The translations under genes were made by a program, and so were the position numbers. The notes beneath the pieces are model-generated. The model searched no databases, was not told the DNA's origin, and saw nothing but the letters and a program-made list of their open reading frames with translations. From NCBI GenBank assembly GCA_900319275.1, contig ONNS01000035.1, forward strand, positions 1-40,853: 40,853 nucleotides of DNA, given 5' to 3'. Every line of letters begins with the position of its first letter. The first letter of the stretch is position 1. The DNA is from an uncultured Eubacteriales bacterium. GTDB lineage: Bacteria > Bacillota > Clostridia > Oscillospirales > Oscillospiraceae. Positions 1 through 6,428 of this stretch are shown here, piece after piece.

Positions 1-74
1 TCTCCAGCTGACGCGCGTTGTGCGTCAGCTGCGGGCTATTGCCCGCTTACGTCCGCCAACGGCGGACGTGGAGA
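1..74. repeat. 74-nt four-way-junction palindromic element
   Basis: Three perfect hairpins are nested in an outer stem: TCTCC (1-5) pairs with GGAGA (70-74); AGCTGACGC (6-14) with GCGTCAGCT (22-30); GCGGGC (31-36) with GCCCGC (41-46); ACGTCCGCC (49-57) with GGCGGACGT (61-69). Nearly every base is paired. It looks like a cloverleaf but has no tRNA sequence features. It may extend past the left edge of the window. Best reading: a dispersed palindromic intergenic element. Confidence 0.7.
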
Positions 75-90
75 CAAAGTTATAGGCAAT

Positions 91-142
91 AAACGGCGCG
101 ACCGCAGAACCAAAATACTGCGATTGCGCCGTTTATTTTTTT
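91..142 (+). terminator. intrinsic terminator of a gene left of the window
   Basis: AAACGGCGC (91-99) pairs with GCGCCGTTT (126-134), with CGCAG/CTGCG pairing inside, followed by ATTTTTTT. The T tract fits plus-strand transcription entering from the left. It may also slow minus-strand transcripts leaving the greA operon. Confidence 0.75.
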
Positions 143-165
143 GCAAATGATTTGATTTGTGCGCT

Positions 166-183
166 GGAGGGGCAAGCCCCTCC
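166..183. repeat. short GC-rich palindrome
   Basis: GGAGGGGC (166-173) and GCCCCTCC (176-183) form an 8-bp perfect stem with a 2-nt spacer. It lies just downstream of the last gene of the minus-strand greA operon and may stabilise or end that transcript. It resembles REP-type palindromes. Confidence 0.5.
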
Positions 184-236
184 CCTACGGCAGAACCATC
201 ATTTGTGCCGCTAAACCTTTTTTTGCAGCACGTACT

Positions 237-1562
237 TTACCACACCTGCCAGCGCAGCAGGAACATGATAAAATAGGCCGCCGAGGCTGCCGTGAGCAGC
301 GGCGCGGCGACGGTACGCACGAGGCGGTCCTCCCCGGCCAGGGCCGCGGCGAGCGGCAGCGTCGGCATGGCCAGCAGGTAGCGCGGCGCCGAGAGCAGCC
401 AGGTCGGGCCGATGGCGATCACAAAATAGGCGATAAACCAGGCCGTATAACTTGCCCTCAGCCGGGGCGCCGCCCAGAGCATCAGCCCCAGCGCGCCAAA
501 GCCTGCCAGCAGGTTCGGCAGCCACAGGCCGAAGAAGTTGTGCGGATTCTCGGCAAAGGTCGACGCGGCGCGGTTGGCCTGATACGAGGCCGTATTCCAG
601 AAAAAGCCGAGTCGCTGTCCCCAGTGCTCCGACTGGTAGACCATAAACTGGAACGCGTTGCCGGACACCTGCACATTCACCGCGAGATAGGCCGCAAAGC
701 CCAGCGGCACCAGCGCGATCGGCAGCGCCTTCTTCCAGTGAAAGCCGCCGTGGAACAGCTCCATCACCAGCGGCACGATCAGCGTCAGCCCCAGCGAGCG
801 CGTGAACGCGGCATAGGCGCCGCAGAGCGCCGCAGGCAGGAAATGTCCCTTTCTCGCCAGCAGCAGGCATCCAAGGCTCAGCAGCAGAAAGAGGCTCTCG
901 CTCATCGGCGCGGCAAAGAAAAAGCTGCCCGGCCACAGGCACAGCAGCACCACGCAGCGAAGGGCGATCGCGTGGGAATACTCCAGCCGCAGCAGGCGGT
1001 AAAGGAGACACGCGGCACCGGCAAAGCACAGCGCCGCAGTCAGCAGCCCGCCCGTGAGCGTATCCCCGGTCAGCAGCCGTCCGAGACGGATCAGCAGCGG
1101 GTAGCCCGGCAGAAATACCAGCTGCACCACCCGGCTTCGATCGCCGACGCTGAGATACCAGTCGTCGGCAATGGCGAGATAATGCCCGCTGTCCAGACAG
1201 CGCCAGAAGTCCAGTGTTTTGGCAAAGCCGCCGGCATGGCCGAAGGCGCGGCGCAGCAGCCAGGCGAGCAGCAGCACCAGCATGTCCCAGGCGAGCACCG
1301 CGACGAAAATGCGCGCTGCCATGTACTTAGGCTCCGCCCGATCCGCAGCGGGTTCGTCCGATGGCGTCCAGAAGGCGGTAAAGGAGGGCACATAGCGCAG
1401 CCCCAGCGCCAGAAACAGCCCGGCGCTGGCCGCCGCGGCCAGGATGCCGAGCGCGCCGGTATGGGTGTTCTGCCGCAGCCACCAGGCGAAAAGACCCAGC
1501 ACTGCGGCACAGCCGAGCGCCGAGACGATCCGATTCGGCAGCTTATACGCTTCCCTGTTCAT
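237..1562 (-). CDS. PIG-V-like polytopic membrane glycosyltransferase
   Basis: A 441-residue protein with about ten hydrophobic segments. Near residue 125 it has a CLDSGHY motif in an extracytoplasmic loop, and shortly after a LPGYPLL stretch. Both resemble the D-x-x-HY and PLYP signatures of the PIG-V/mannosyltransferase family of lipid-phosphosugar-dependent GT-C enzymes. In bacteria such proteins add sugars to envelope lipids or proteins outside the membrane; substrate and acceptor cannot be told here. The gene starts 3 bp after greA and is the last gene of a three-gene minus-strand operon. Confidence is good for a GT-C type membrane transferase and low for mannose specificity. Confidence 0.7.
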   Translation of the reverse strand: MNREAYKLPNRIVSALGCAAVLGLFAWWLRQNTHTGALGILAAAASAGLFLALGLRYVPSFTAFWTPSDEPAADRAEPKYMAARIFVAVLAWDMLVLLLAWLLRRAFGHAGGFAKTLDFWRCLDSGHYLAIADDWYLSVGDRSRVVQLVFLPGYPLLIRLGRLLTGDTLTGGLLTAALCFAGAACLLYRLLRLEYSHAIALRCVVLLCLWPGSFFFAAPMSESLFLLLSLGCLLLARKGHFLPAALCGAYAAFTRSLGLTLIVPLVMELFHGGFHWKKALPIALVPLGFAAYLAVNVQVSGNAFQFMVYQSEHWGQRLGFFWNTASYQANRAASTFAENPHNFFGLWLPNLLAGFGALGLMLWAAPRLRASYTAWFIAYFVIAIGPTWLLSAPRYLLAMPTLPLAAALAGEDRLVRTVAAPLLTAASAAYFIMFLLRWQVW

Positions 1563-1565
1563 TGC

Positions 1566-2060
1566 TTACAGCAGAGCCGCCGAGCCGTCGTCCTCGCCCT
1601 TGGTGATCGAGCGGATCACGGCCTCGTAGCTGTAGCTGTCGTTCACATGCACCGTGATCCGGTCGCCCACCTTGCGGCCGAGGATGCTCTTGCCAAAGGG
1701 GCTCTCCTTGCTGATGAAGCCGTGGTTGGCGTCACAGCGCACCGTCGTGACGATCTGGACCGTCTCGGTCTCGTCGTCCTCGGGCAGATAGATCTCCACC
1801 TTGTCATAAAGTCCGACCTCGTCCGCGGCCGAGTGGTCTTCGATGATGCGGGCGGTCTTGATCATGTTTTCGAGATAGCGCATGCGCCGGCGGCACTGGT
1901 TCTGCTCCTGCTTGGCGGCCTTGTACTCGTAATTCTCGCTCAGGTCACCGAAAGCGCGGGTGCGCTGCACCTCGGCGATCAGGTCAGGCCACTCGCGGCG
2001 GTGCTCCTCGAGCTCCGCTTCCATCTTCTGAATATCGATCCTTGTCAGTTCGTCGTGCAT
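1566..2060 (-). CDS. greA: transcription elongation factor GreA
   Basis: A 164-residue GreA/GreB family protein, close to the usual ~158. The N-terminal coiled coil (about residues 5-80) carries the tip sequence GDLSENYEYKAAK, with the acidic residues that reach into the RNA polymerase secondary channel and stimulate cleavage of backtracked RNA. The C-terminal FKBP-like domain has the family pattern ISKESPFGKSILGRKVGD. GreA rather than GreB is chosen on context and Firmicutes practice. Its ribosome site (TGGAG) lies in the end of the upstream small gene, so the genes are probably translated as a unit. Confidence 0.95.
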   Translation of the reverse strand: MHDELTRIDIQKMEAELEEHRREWPDLIAEVQRTRAFGDLSENYEYKAAKQEQNQCRRRMRYLENMIKTARIIEDHSAADEVGLYDKVEIYLPEDDETETVQIVTTVRCDANHGFISKESPFGKSILGRKVGDRITVHVNDSYSYEAVIRSITKGEDDGSAALL

Positions 2061-2063
2061 AAT

Positions 2064-2474
2064 TTACTCCAATTCCACATTTATATCGTCGAGGCCGTTT
2101 TTCTCAAACTCGTCGAGATAGTCCTCCATGCGCTCGGTGAGCTCGGTGAAATCCTCGGGGTCGCTGTCCTCAAGGCCGAGATCCCGCCGGGCGAGCTCCT
2201 CGGCCAGGATCTGATAGAACACCGCGTCCTCATAGTCGGCGATCGCCTCGTGGATGCCGCCCTCCTCGTAGGCATGGGAGGGATAGATATGGCCCTCCCA
2301 GACCTGGGAGAGCGCGCCCATGCCCTGCTGTGCGCAGAGGGAGAACAGCTTCTCCTCCAGATCGTCATAGTCCTCAAAGCGGTCGTCGCCGCGGGCCGAG
2401 TTTAATATCCAGTTGCCGATATAGACCATGTCCAGCAGCCGCCGGAACTCCTTTTTGCTCAATTCAAGCTGCAA
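2064..2474 (-). CDS. small acidic protein of unknown function upstream of greA
   Basis: I do not recognise the family. The product is about 136 residues, strongly acidic, apparently all-helical, with no signal peptide or membrane segment, so it is probably cytosolic. GGAGG at about 2485-2489 is spaced 8 nt before a TTG codon at 2472-2474, which I prefer as start. A GTG at 2481-2483 is in frame but almost touches the ribosome site. It is the first gene of the operon with greA (3-bp gap), so it may act in transcription or stress, but this is only context. Confidence 0.75.
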   Translation of the reverse strand: MQLELSKKEFRRLLDMVYIGNWILNSARGDDRFEDYDDLEEKLFSLCAQQGMGALSQVWEGHIYPSHAYEEGGIHEAIADYEDAVFYQILAEELARRDLGLEDSDPEDFTELTERMEDYLDEFEKNGLDDINVELE

Positions 2475-2560
2475 AGCCGTCACCTCCGTGATTCGTCCGG
2501 GAAACAGGCGAAAAATGCCATTTTCAACGCAATCTGCTGCGCGTTAATGCAGTATGCAGT

Positions 2561-2588
2561 ATTATACACTCTTTCTCACAAAGTGCAA
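2561..2588 (-). promoter_or_regulatory. sigma-A promoter of the greA operon
   Basis: On the minus strand, TTGCAC (complement of 2583-2588), a 16-nt spacer and TATAAT (complement of 2561-2566). It points at the small gene starting at 2474 and lies in the divergent gap facing the murI promoter. Confidence 0.65.
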
Positions 2589-2623
2589 GGCGAAAAAACC
2601 GAATTATTTATAAACGATTTATC

Positions 2624-2652
2624 TTGTACTATAGCGGGAAAGCGTGTATAAT
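2624..2652 (+). promoter_or_regulatory. sigma-A promoter of murI
   Basis: TTGTAC (2624-2629), 17-nt spacer, TATAAT (2647-2652). Transcription would begin near 2659, almost exactly at the foot of the hairpin at 2657-2716, giving a leader of about 175 nt before murI. Confidence 0.65.
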
Positions 2653-2656
2653 AGCT

Positions 2657-2718
2657 AAATCCCCATGCGGAGTATCCGCGCCACGAAAAATGAAAGGCTG
2701 CCGCGCATGGGGATTTTT
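2657..2718 (+). promoter_or_regulatory. terminator-like hairpin at the 5' end of the murI leader
   Basis: AAATCCCCATGCG (2657-2669) is a perfect complement of CGCATGGGGATTT (2704-2716), and the right arm runs into five T. The 34-nt interior can form GCGGA/TCCGC. As the likely transcription start is at the left arm, polymerase would meet this structure first. It could be an attenuator of murI or end a short (~60-nt) RNA. I do not recognise a known riboswitch class. Confidence 0.55.
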
Positions 2719-2774
2719 GTGCATCCGTTCCGGTTGCCCCGCCAGGGGCGAGGAACGGGCACTTGAGTCAAATA

Positions 2775-2805
2775 TTTACTGTGAAAGCGGCGCTTTCACA
2801 GTAAA
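2775..2805 (+). repeat. 14-bp perfect palindrome before murI
   Basis: TTTACTGTGAAAGC (2775-2788) and GCTTTCACAGTAAA (2792-2805) form a perfect stem with a 3-nt loop, ending 29 nt before the murI start codon. There is no strong T tract (CTGTTTTGG), so it could be a leader RNA hairpin or a protein-binding palindrome. Confidence 0.6.
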
Positions 2806-2834
2806 CTGTTTTGGAATGAGAGGAAGGTCTTGCG

Positions 2835-3635
2835 ATGGATGCTCGGCCGATCGGTGTATTCGATTCCGGCTTTGGCGGGCTGACCGCCGTGCGCGCCCTG
2901 CGCGCGCTGCTGCCCGAGGAGGACATTGTCTTCTTTGCCGACGCCGGCCACGCGCCCTACGGCGGGCGGCCAATCGAAGAGCTGCGGCGCTTTTCCGTCA
3001 ACAACCTCTCGTTTCTCACCGCGCACGGCGTCAAGGCCATTCTGGCCGCCTGCGGCACCGTGTCCAGCGTCGCGCCGGATCTGCTGGCCGCGAGCGAGAT
3101 CCCGGCCATCGGCGTGCTGAACGCCACGGCGGAGGCGCTGCACCGTCTGCCCGACACCGGCCCCGTCGGTCTGATCGCGACCGAGGCGACGATCCGCAGC
3201 GGGCGTTTTGCCGCTGCGCTTGCGTGCGAGCATGAGGTCATCCCCGTGGCCTGCCCGCTCTTCGCCCCGCTGGTCGAGCAGGGACACACCAGGCGCGACG
3301 ATCCGCAGCTCCTCGCCGCGATCGACAGCTATCTCAGGCCGCTGCGCGATGCTGGGATCCGCACGTTGGTGCTGGGCTGCACCCACTACGGGCTGATCGA
3401 CGACGCCCTGCGGGACTATCTGGGGGCGGATGTCGCGATTCTTGAGGCCTCGCGCTGCGCCGCCGAGCAGCTGTGTGAACAGCTGGACAGAAAAGCGCCC
3501 TCGGGCAAGCGCGGCACGCTGCGCTGCTATACGACCGGCGAGAGCGCCGTTTTTGCGCACTATGCCCCGCTGTTTCTGGGCGAGGATCTGCAGCAGCCGG
3601 TCACGCCTGTGCCTTTGACAGAAAGAGAGAACTGA
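2835..3635 (+). CDS. murI: glutamate racemase
   Basis: A 266-residue aspartate/glutamate racemase family protein that converts L- to D-glutamate for peptidoglycan precursors. Visible features are FDSGFGG (residues 9-15, with Asp10 and Ser11), a first catalytic cysteine at 73 in AACGT, and a second at 182 in LGCTHYGL. Two family-typical positions differ: the usual ACNT is ACGT here, and the usual GDT..xPYG is ADAGHAPYG. Both catalytic cysteines remain, so activity is expected. The start ATG has AGGAAGG about 8 nt upstream. The DUF1934 gene follows after 1 bp. Confidence 0.9.
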   Translation: MDARPIGVFDSGFGGLTAVRALRALLPEEDIVFFADAGHAPYGGRPIEELRRFSVNNLSFLTAHGVKAILAACGTVSSVAPDLLAASEIPAIGVLNATAEALHRLPDTGPVGLIATEATIRSGRFAAALACEHEVIPVACPLFAPLVEQGHTRRDDPQLLAAIDSYLRPLRDAGIRTLVLGCTHYGLIDDALRDYLGADVAILEASRCAAEQLCEQLDRKAPSGKRGTLRCYTTGESAVFAHYAPLFLGEDLQQPVTPVPLTEREN

Positions 3636-3636
3636 C

Positions 3637-4095
3637 ATGATAGAAAACGAAATGAACGGAACCCCCGTCGTCATTGATATCGACTCGGTGCACGGCTACG
3701 ACCGGGAAGACAGTGACCGCATGGAATTCACCACCGACGGCACCTACAGCTTTGAAAACGGCGTCGGCCGTCTGAGCTACTGGGAGAGCGAGGTGACCGG
3801 GCTGACCGGCACGCTGACCCAGATGGAGATCGCCCCCGGGCGCGTGGTCGTCCGGCGCGAGGGCACCGTCACAAGCCAGATGGAATTCGAGCCCGGCTTT
3901 CGCAGCCGCTTTGCCTACGAGACGCCCTACGGCACAGCCTCGATGGGCATGGACACGCGGCAGATCCTCTCGCAGTTCGACGAACGCGGCGGCGAGCTCG
4001 AGATGGACTATGTGCTGGACCTGGAGCACATGACCGCCATCCGCAACAAATTCTGCGTCCGCGTCCGCCGCGCCGACGATATCTGCGGGATGTAA
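3637..4095 (+). CDS. DUF1934 (YwiB-like) beta-barrel protein
   Basis: A 152-residue protein fitting the DUF1934/YwiB pattern: a predicted small beta-barrel with a TYSFENGVGRLSYWESE stretch near residue 37, VVVRREGTVTSQMEFEPG in the middle and a YETPYGTASMGM segment. The family is widespread in Firmicutes and has no agreed function, though a calycin-like fold suggests binding of a small ligand. It starts 1 bp after the murI stop, so it is co-transcribed and probably translationally coupled with glutamate racemase. No signal peptide is visible. Confidence 0.85.
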   Translation: MIENEMNGTPVVIDIDSVHGYDREDSDRMEFTTDGTYSFENGVGRLSYWESEVTGLTGTLTQMEIAPGRVVVRREGTVTSQMEFEPGFRSRFAYETPYGTASMGMDTRQILSQFDERGGELEMDYVLDLEHMTAIRNKFCVRVRRADDICGM

Positions 4096-4110
4096 ACAAC
4101 GTATTATTGG

Positions 4111-4154
4111 CAAGGGCGAAGCCGAACGGCTTCGCCCTTGTTTTATTTGTTTTC
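4111..4154 (+). terminator. terminator of the murI-DUF1934 operon
   Basis: CAAGGGCGAAGCC (4111-4123) pairs with GGCTTCGCCCTTG (4128-4140) around a 4-nt loop, followed by a T-rich tract (TTTTATTTGTTTTC). It sits between convergent genes; the T tract serves the plus strand. Confidence 0.9.
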
Positions 4155-4698
4155 AAGTTTTTTCGACCAAGCGCGTGAGCAGCGCGTGCAATGGCCGGTA
4201 GAGCACCAGCGTCAGCACGAAATTTCCGCCGCAGTGCACAAGATCGAAGGGGATGCCGTTGACCCACATCGCGAAGTACATCTCCCAGCCGCCGTTGATG
4301 AAGAAATACGGTATGTACATCAGCGGCCCGAAGCAGAGCCCGTAGGCCCCGGCGATCACCGCCCACAGCAGCGGTGATTCGTTTTTCCGAAAGAGCATGG
4401 CCACGAACACCAGCACCGGCCATACGAAGATATAACTGAACCACCAGACGCTGAAGCCGAAAACCAAGCCCTCGAGCATGATATACACGCCCACGCTGTA
4501 GAAGGCCTTCCAGCCGAAGAATACGACCGTCAGGATGATCAGCAGGCTGTTGAGATTGATATTCGGCAGCGTGGCCAGGGCAAACTTGGTGGCGAAGATC
4601 AGCGCTCCCAGCAGCGGCAGGAGCGCGATCTCGCGGACACTCAGCGCGGTGCGGCGAGACTCGCTCCCCTTACCAGCCGACCGTGAGGGTGAGCTCAT
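4153..4698 (-). CDS. ECF transporter S component, probably cobalamin-specific
   Basis: A 181-residue protein with five to six hydrophobic segments, typical of S components, the substrate-binding membrane subunits of energy-coupling factor transporters. The first segment (IALLPLLGALIFATKFAL) is family-like. B12 specificity is inferred because the gene lies downstream of a cobalamin riboswitch and a DUF4430 protein. No EcfA or EcfT gene is nearby, as expected for a group II system that shares an energising module encoded elsewhere. The annotated start overlaps the upstream gene by 29 bp. AAGGGGAG just after that gene's stop suggests initiation could lie further in, so the first ~20 residues are uncertain. 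Confidence 0.8.
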   Translation of the reverse strand: MSSPSRSAGKGSESRRTALSVREIALLPLLGALIFATKFALATLPNINLNSLLIILTVVFFGWKAFYSVGVYIMLEGLVFGFSVWWFSYIFVWPVLVFVAMLFRKNESPLLWAVIAGAYGLCFGPLMYIPYFFINGGWEMYFAMWVNGIPFDLVHCGGNFVLTLVLYRPLHALLTRLVEKT

Positions 4699-5068
4699 AG
4701 TGCTCGCCGTCGGCGATCATGATGCCCTCGACGCCGGTCTCGGTCATGGTGCCGTCCTTCGTGACCGCCCACCACTCCTGGTTGGCGCTGTCCGCGGTCT
4801 CGCCGTCGACAGTCTCGATATAGAGCCCGTACTCACTCTCGCTGCCCTGTACCAGATTTTCCTGGTCCAGTGCGCCGCGGAGGTTTTCCGCGCTCGTCGT
4901 GATTTTAAATTCCTTTCTGCTCTCGTCCTTGTGGACGACCTCGACCGTGATGGTCTTGGTGCCCGCCTGGGCCTGGGGTCTCGTGCCGTTGTATACGGCC
5001 AGGGCGGCGATGACCAATACAAGCAAAATGGCCACGCCAATGAGAATGCTTCTGTTTTTCTTTGACAT
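4670..5068 (-). CDS. membrane-anchored DUF4430 protein, putative cobalamin-binding
   Basis: A 132-residue protein with an N-terminal hydrophobic anchor (about residues 8-26, no lipobox cysteine) followed by a DUF4430 domain. The domain pattern includes the EWWAVTKDG stretch and a final YELTLTVGW. DUF4430 is the fold of the C-terminal domain of intrinsic factor and transcobalamin, which closes over cobalamin. Together with the upstream cobalamin riboswitch and downstream S component this supports an extracellular B12-capture role. The ATG at 5066-5068 is chosen because AAAGGAG lies about 10 nt upstream; a longer frame to 5410 would run through the riboswitch. Confidence 0.85.
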   Translation of the reverse strand: MSKKNRSILIGVAILLVLVIAALAVYNGTRPQAQAGTKTITVEVVHKDESRKEFKITTSAENLRGALDQENLVQGSESEYGLYIETVDGETADSANQEWWAVTKDGTMTETGVEGIMIADGEHYELTLTVGW

Positions 5069-5202
5069 GTTCTGTCTCTCCTTTCTTATTTTCCGAACAA
5101 CAGCCGGAGCAAAAGAGAGAGCGGTCTTTATACGATTGCCGCTTGCTGTTTTGTCCGGGTAACGCGGAACTCCGGCTGCTGCCGCGGTGCAGATTACCGC
5201 GG

Positions 5203-5340
5203 CTCGGGCAGGTATTCTGACTTCGGGAGACATTTTTTCTGTCCCCACCTCACAGTGACGGCCTCGCGTGGGAATCACACCCACATTCCCCTGTTGACAG
5301 CGTCCCATTCGGAGCGCTGATCCCGCATCGGTTTGCTTGC
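5203..5340 (-). ncRNA. cobalamin riboswitch
   Basis: Reading the minus strand, the conserved adenosylcobalamin aptamer segments appear in order: CAACAGGGGAA, GTGTGATTCCCACGC, the CACTGTGA core (5'-GCCGTCACTGTGA-3') and GAAGTCAGAATACCTGCC. The element lies in the leader of the DUF4430/ECF S unit. Downstream leader sequence contains CCGCGG and CAGCCGGAG/CTCCGGCTG complementary arms that could serve as the expression platform. Binding of B12 is expected to lower expression of the uptake genes. Confidence 0.93.
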
Positions 5341-5346
5341 GGCGAC

Positions 5347-5375
5347 ATGATACCACAAATAAAGCCGCAGGACAA
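5347..5375 (-). promoter_or_regulatory. promoter of the B12 uptake unit
   Basis: On the minus strand TTGTCC (complement of 5370-5375), 17-nt spacer, TATCAT (complement of 5347-5352), placing the start near 5340 at the riboswitch edge. The -35 box lies inside the terminator arm of the upstream Lgt-like gene. Confidence 0.6.
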
Positions 5376-5387
5376 GAGTCCTGCGGC
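5356..5387 (-). terminator. terminator of the Lgt-like gene/operon
   Basis: GCCGCAGGAC (5364-5373) and GTCCTGCGGC (5378-5387) form a 10-bp stem with a 4-nt loop. On the minus strand it is followed by TTTATTTG. It ends the 9.6-5.4 kb operon. Confidence 0.85.
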
Positions 5388-5417
5388 AAAAGAATGCCAT
5401 ATACTGACAAACAGCCA

Positions 5418-6428
5418 TTACCGTCTGGCGCGGCGCGGTGTCGGGGCTTTGCAGACGCTGCGGTACATGCGGAGATTGATGTACGCCGCCGCGGCGCAGG
5501 CCAGGCTCATGACCGCATAGCAGATCAGGTACATGCCGCCGAAGCGCTGCACGAGATACTCAAAGAGACCGACGACACCGATGCTCAGCCAGAACAGCAC
5601 CCAATGGACAATGCGGAAGCTCCGGCTGCTGCCCGCGCGGCGCGAGCGCACGGTGTAGACGATCAGCACGCCGAGCAGCGAGAAGGCCGCGACGATCTGA
5701 CCGAGCGAGACGAAACCGTTGATGCGCAGAAAGCTGCCGTCGTAGCGTGTACTGTCGGCCACAAGCTCAAGCGCGCTGTACCAGTTGAGGAAAAGCAGCG
5801 CCACGTTGCCGTCGCGCGGCTGATCGGCCTTCATCGGCGCGCGGCGGCGCTTGAAGAAGAAACGCAGCAGCAGGGCGCTCATCAGCAGCATCAGCAGAAA
5901 CTGCCAGAAGAAGGTTGCAAAGCGGTATTCAACGCCGGAGCCCGATGTGACCGGCGCGGCGATCGGCAGGTGCTGCAGAAAGGGCGTCGTGACGACGATC
6001 TTCGCACGGTCGGCGGAGGTGAAAAGGTTCGAAAGGCGGATCAGCGCAATGCCGAGCGCCGCGCCGGGGGCGAGACAGTCAAAGAGCCGTCCGGCATTGC
6101 CGGTAAAGCCCAGCGCACGCACGCACAGCACCGCCAGCGACGTGCCCAGCAGCACGCCGGGCATGCAGAAGCCGCCGGTGGAATAGTCCGTCAAGGCTGC
6201 AAACAGCGAGGGGTACTGCTCGATATGGCAGTCCCAGTGAAGAGTCCGGGCGATCAGCACCGAAAAGAGCATGCCGAGCGGCAGCAGGAGCAGCAGGGTG
6301 TTGTCCTGTCCGCCGTTGGCGGTGAAGAGCGCCCAGGTCAGGCAAAAGCAGGCGGCGATCCCCAGGCAGATCAAAACCGCGTTCCAGTAGATATTGACAC
6401 CGCCGACAGTCAGGGCGATCTGCGTCAT
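5418..6428 (-). CDS. degenerate Lgt-family (prolipoprotein diacylglyceryl transferase-like) membrane protein
   Basis: A 336-residue polytopic protein with the Lgt layout: ARTLHWD in the first third, then GGFCMPGVLLG where Lgt has HGGxxG, then ALIRLSNLF where Lgt has GRxGNFxN, and ELVADSTRYDG with a GQI segment near residue 240. The histidine of the HGG motif and the glycine/glutamate of the GRxGNFxNxE motif appear replaced, while an Arg and Asn remain. It is therefore probably a paralogue with changed or lost activity rather than the housekeeping enzyme. Its ATG overlaps the stop of the phosphodiester-glycosidase gene by 4 bp. The residue mapping is by eye. Confidence 0.7.
   Translation of the reverse strand: MTQIALTVGGVNIYWNAVLICLGIAACFCLTWALFTANGGQDNTLLLLLPLGMLFSVLIARTLHWDCHIEQYPSLFAALTDYSTGGFCMPGVLLGTSLAVLCVRALGFTGNAGRLFDCLAPGAALGIALIRLSNLFTSADRAKIVVTTPFLQHLPIAAPVTSGSGVEYRFATFFWQFLLMLLMSALLLRFFFKRRRAPMKADQPRDGNVALLFLNWYSALELVADSTRYDGSFLRINGFVSLGQIVAAFSLLGVLIVYTVRSRRAGSSRSFRIVHWVLFWLSIGVVGLFEYLVQRFGGMYLICYAVMSLACAAAAYINLRMYRSVCKAPTPRRARR

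Noticed and set aside
1-74. tRNA gene suggested by the cloverleaf shape
   Set aside because: No T-loop consensus, no seven-base anticodon loop, no D-loop pattern and arm lengths do not fit a tRNA.
159-2405. A 748-codon plus-strand frame opposite the greA operon
   Set aside because: Its product is Arg/Gln/His-rich with no domain. It covers three recognisable minus-strand genes and is a by-product of GC-rich codon use.
5069-5410. Longer DUF4430 protein starting at 5410
   Set aside because: The added part would be translated from the riboswitch and a terminator, and a good ribosome site with signal anchor exists at 5068.
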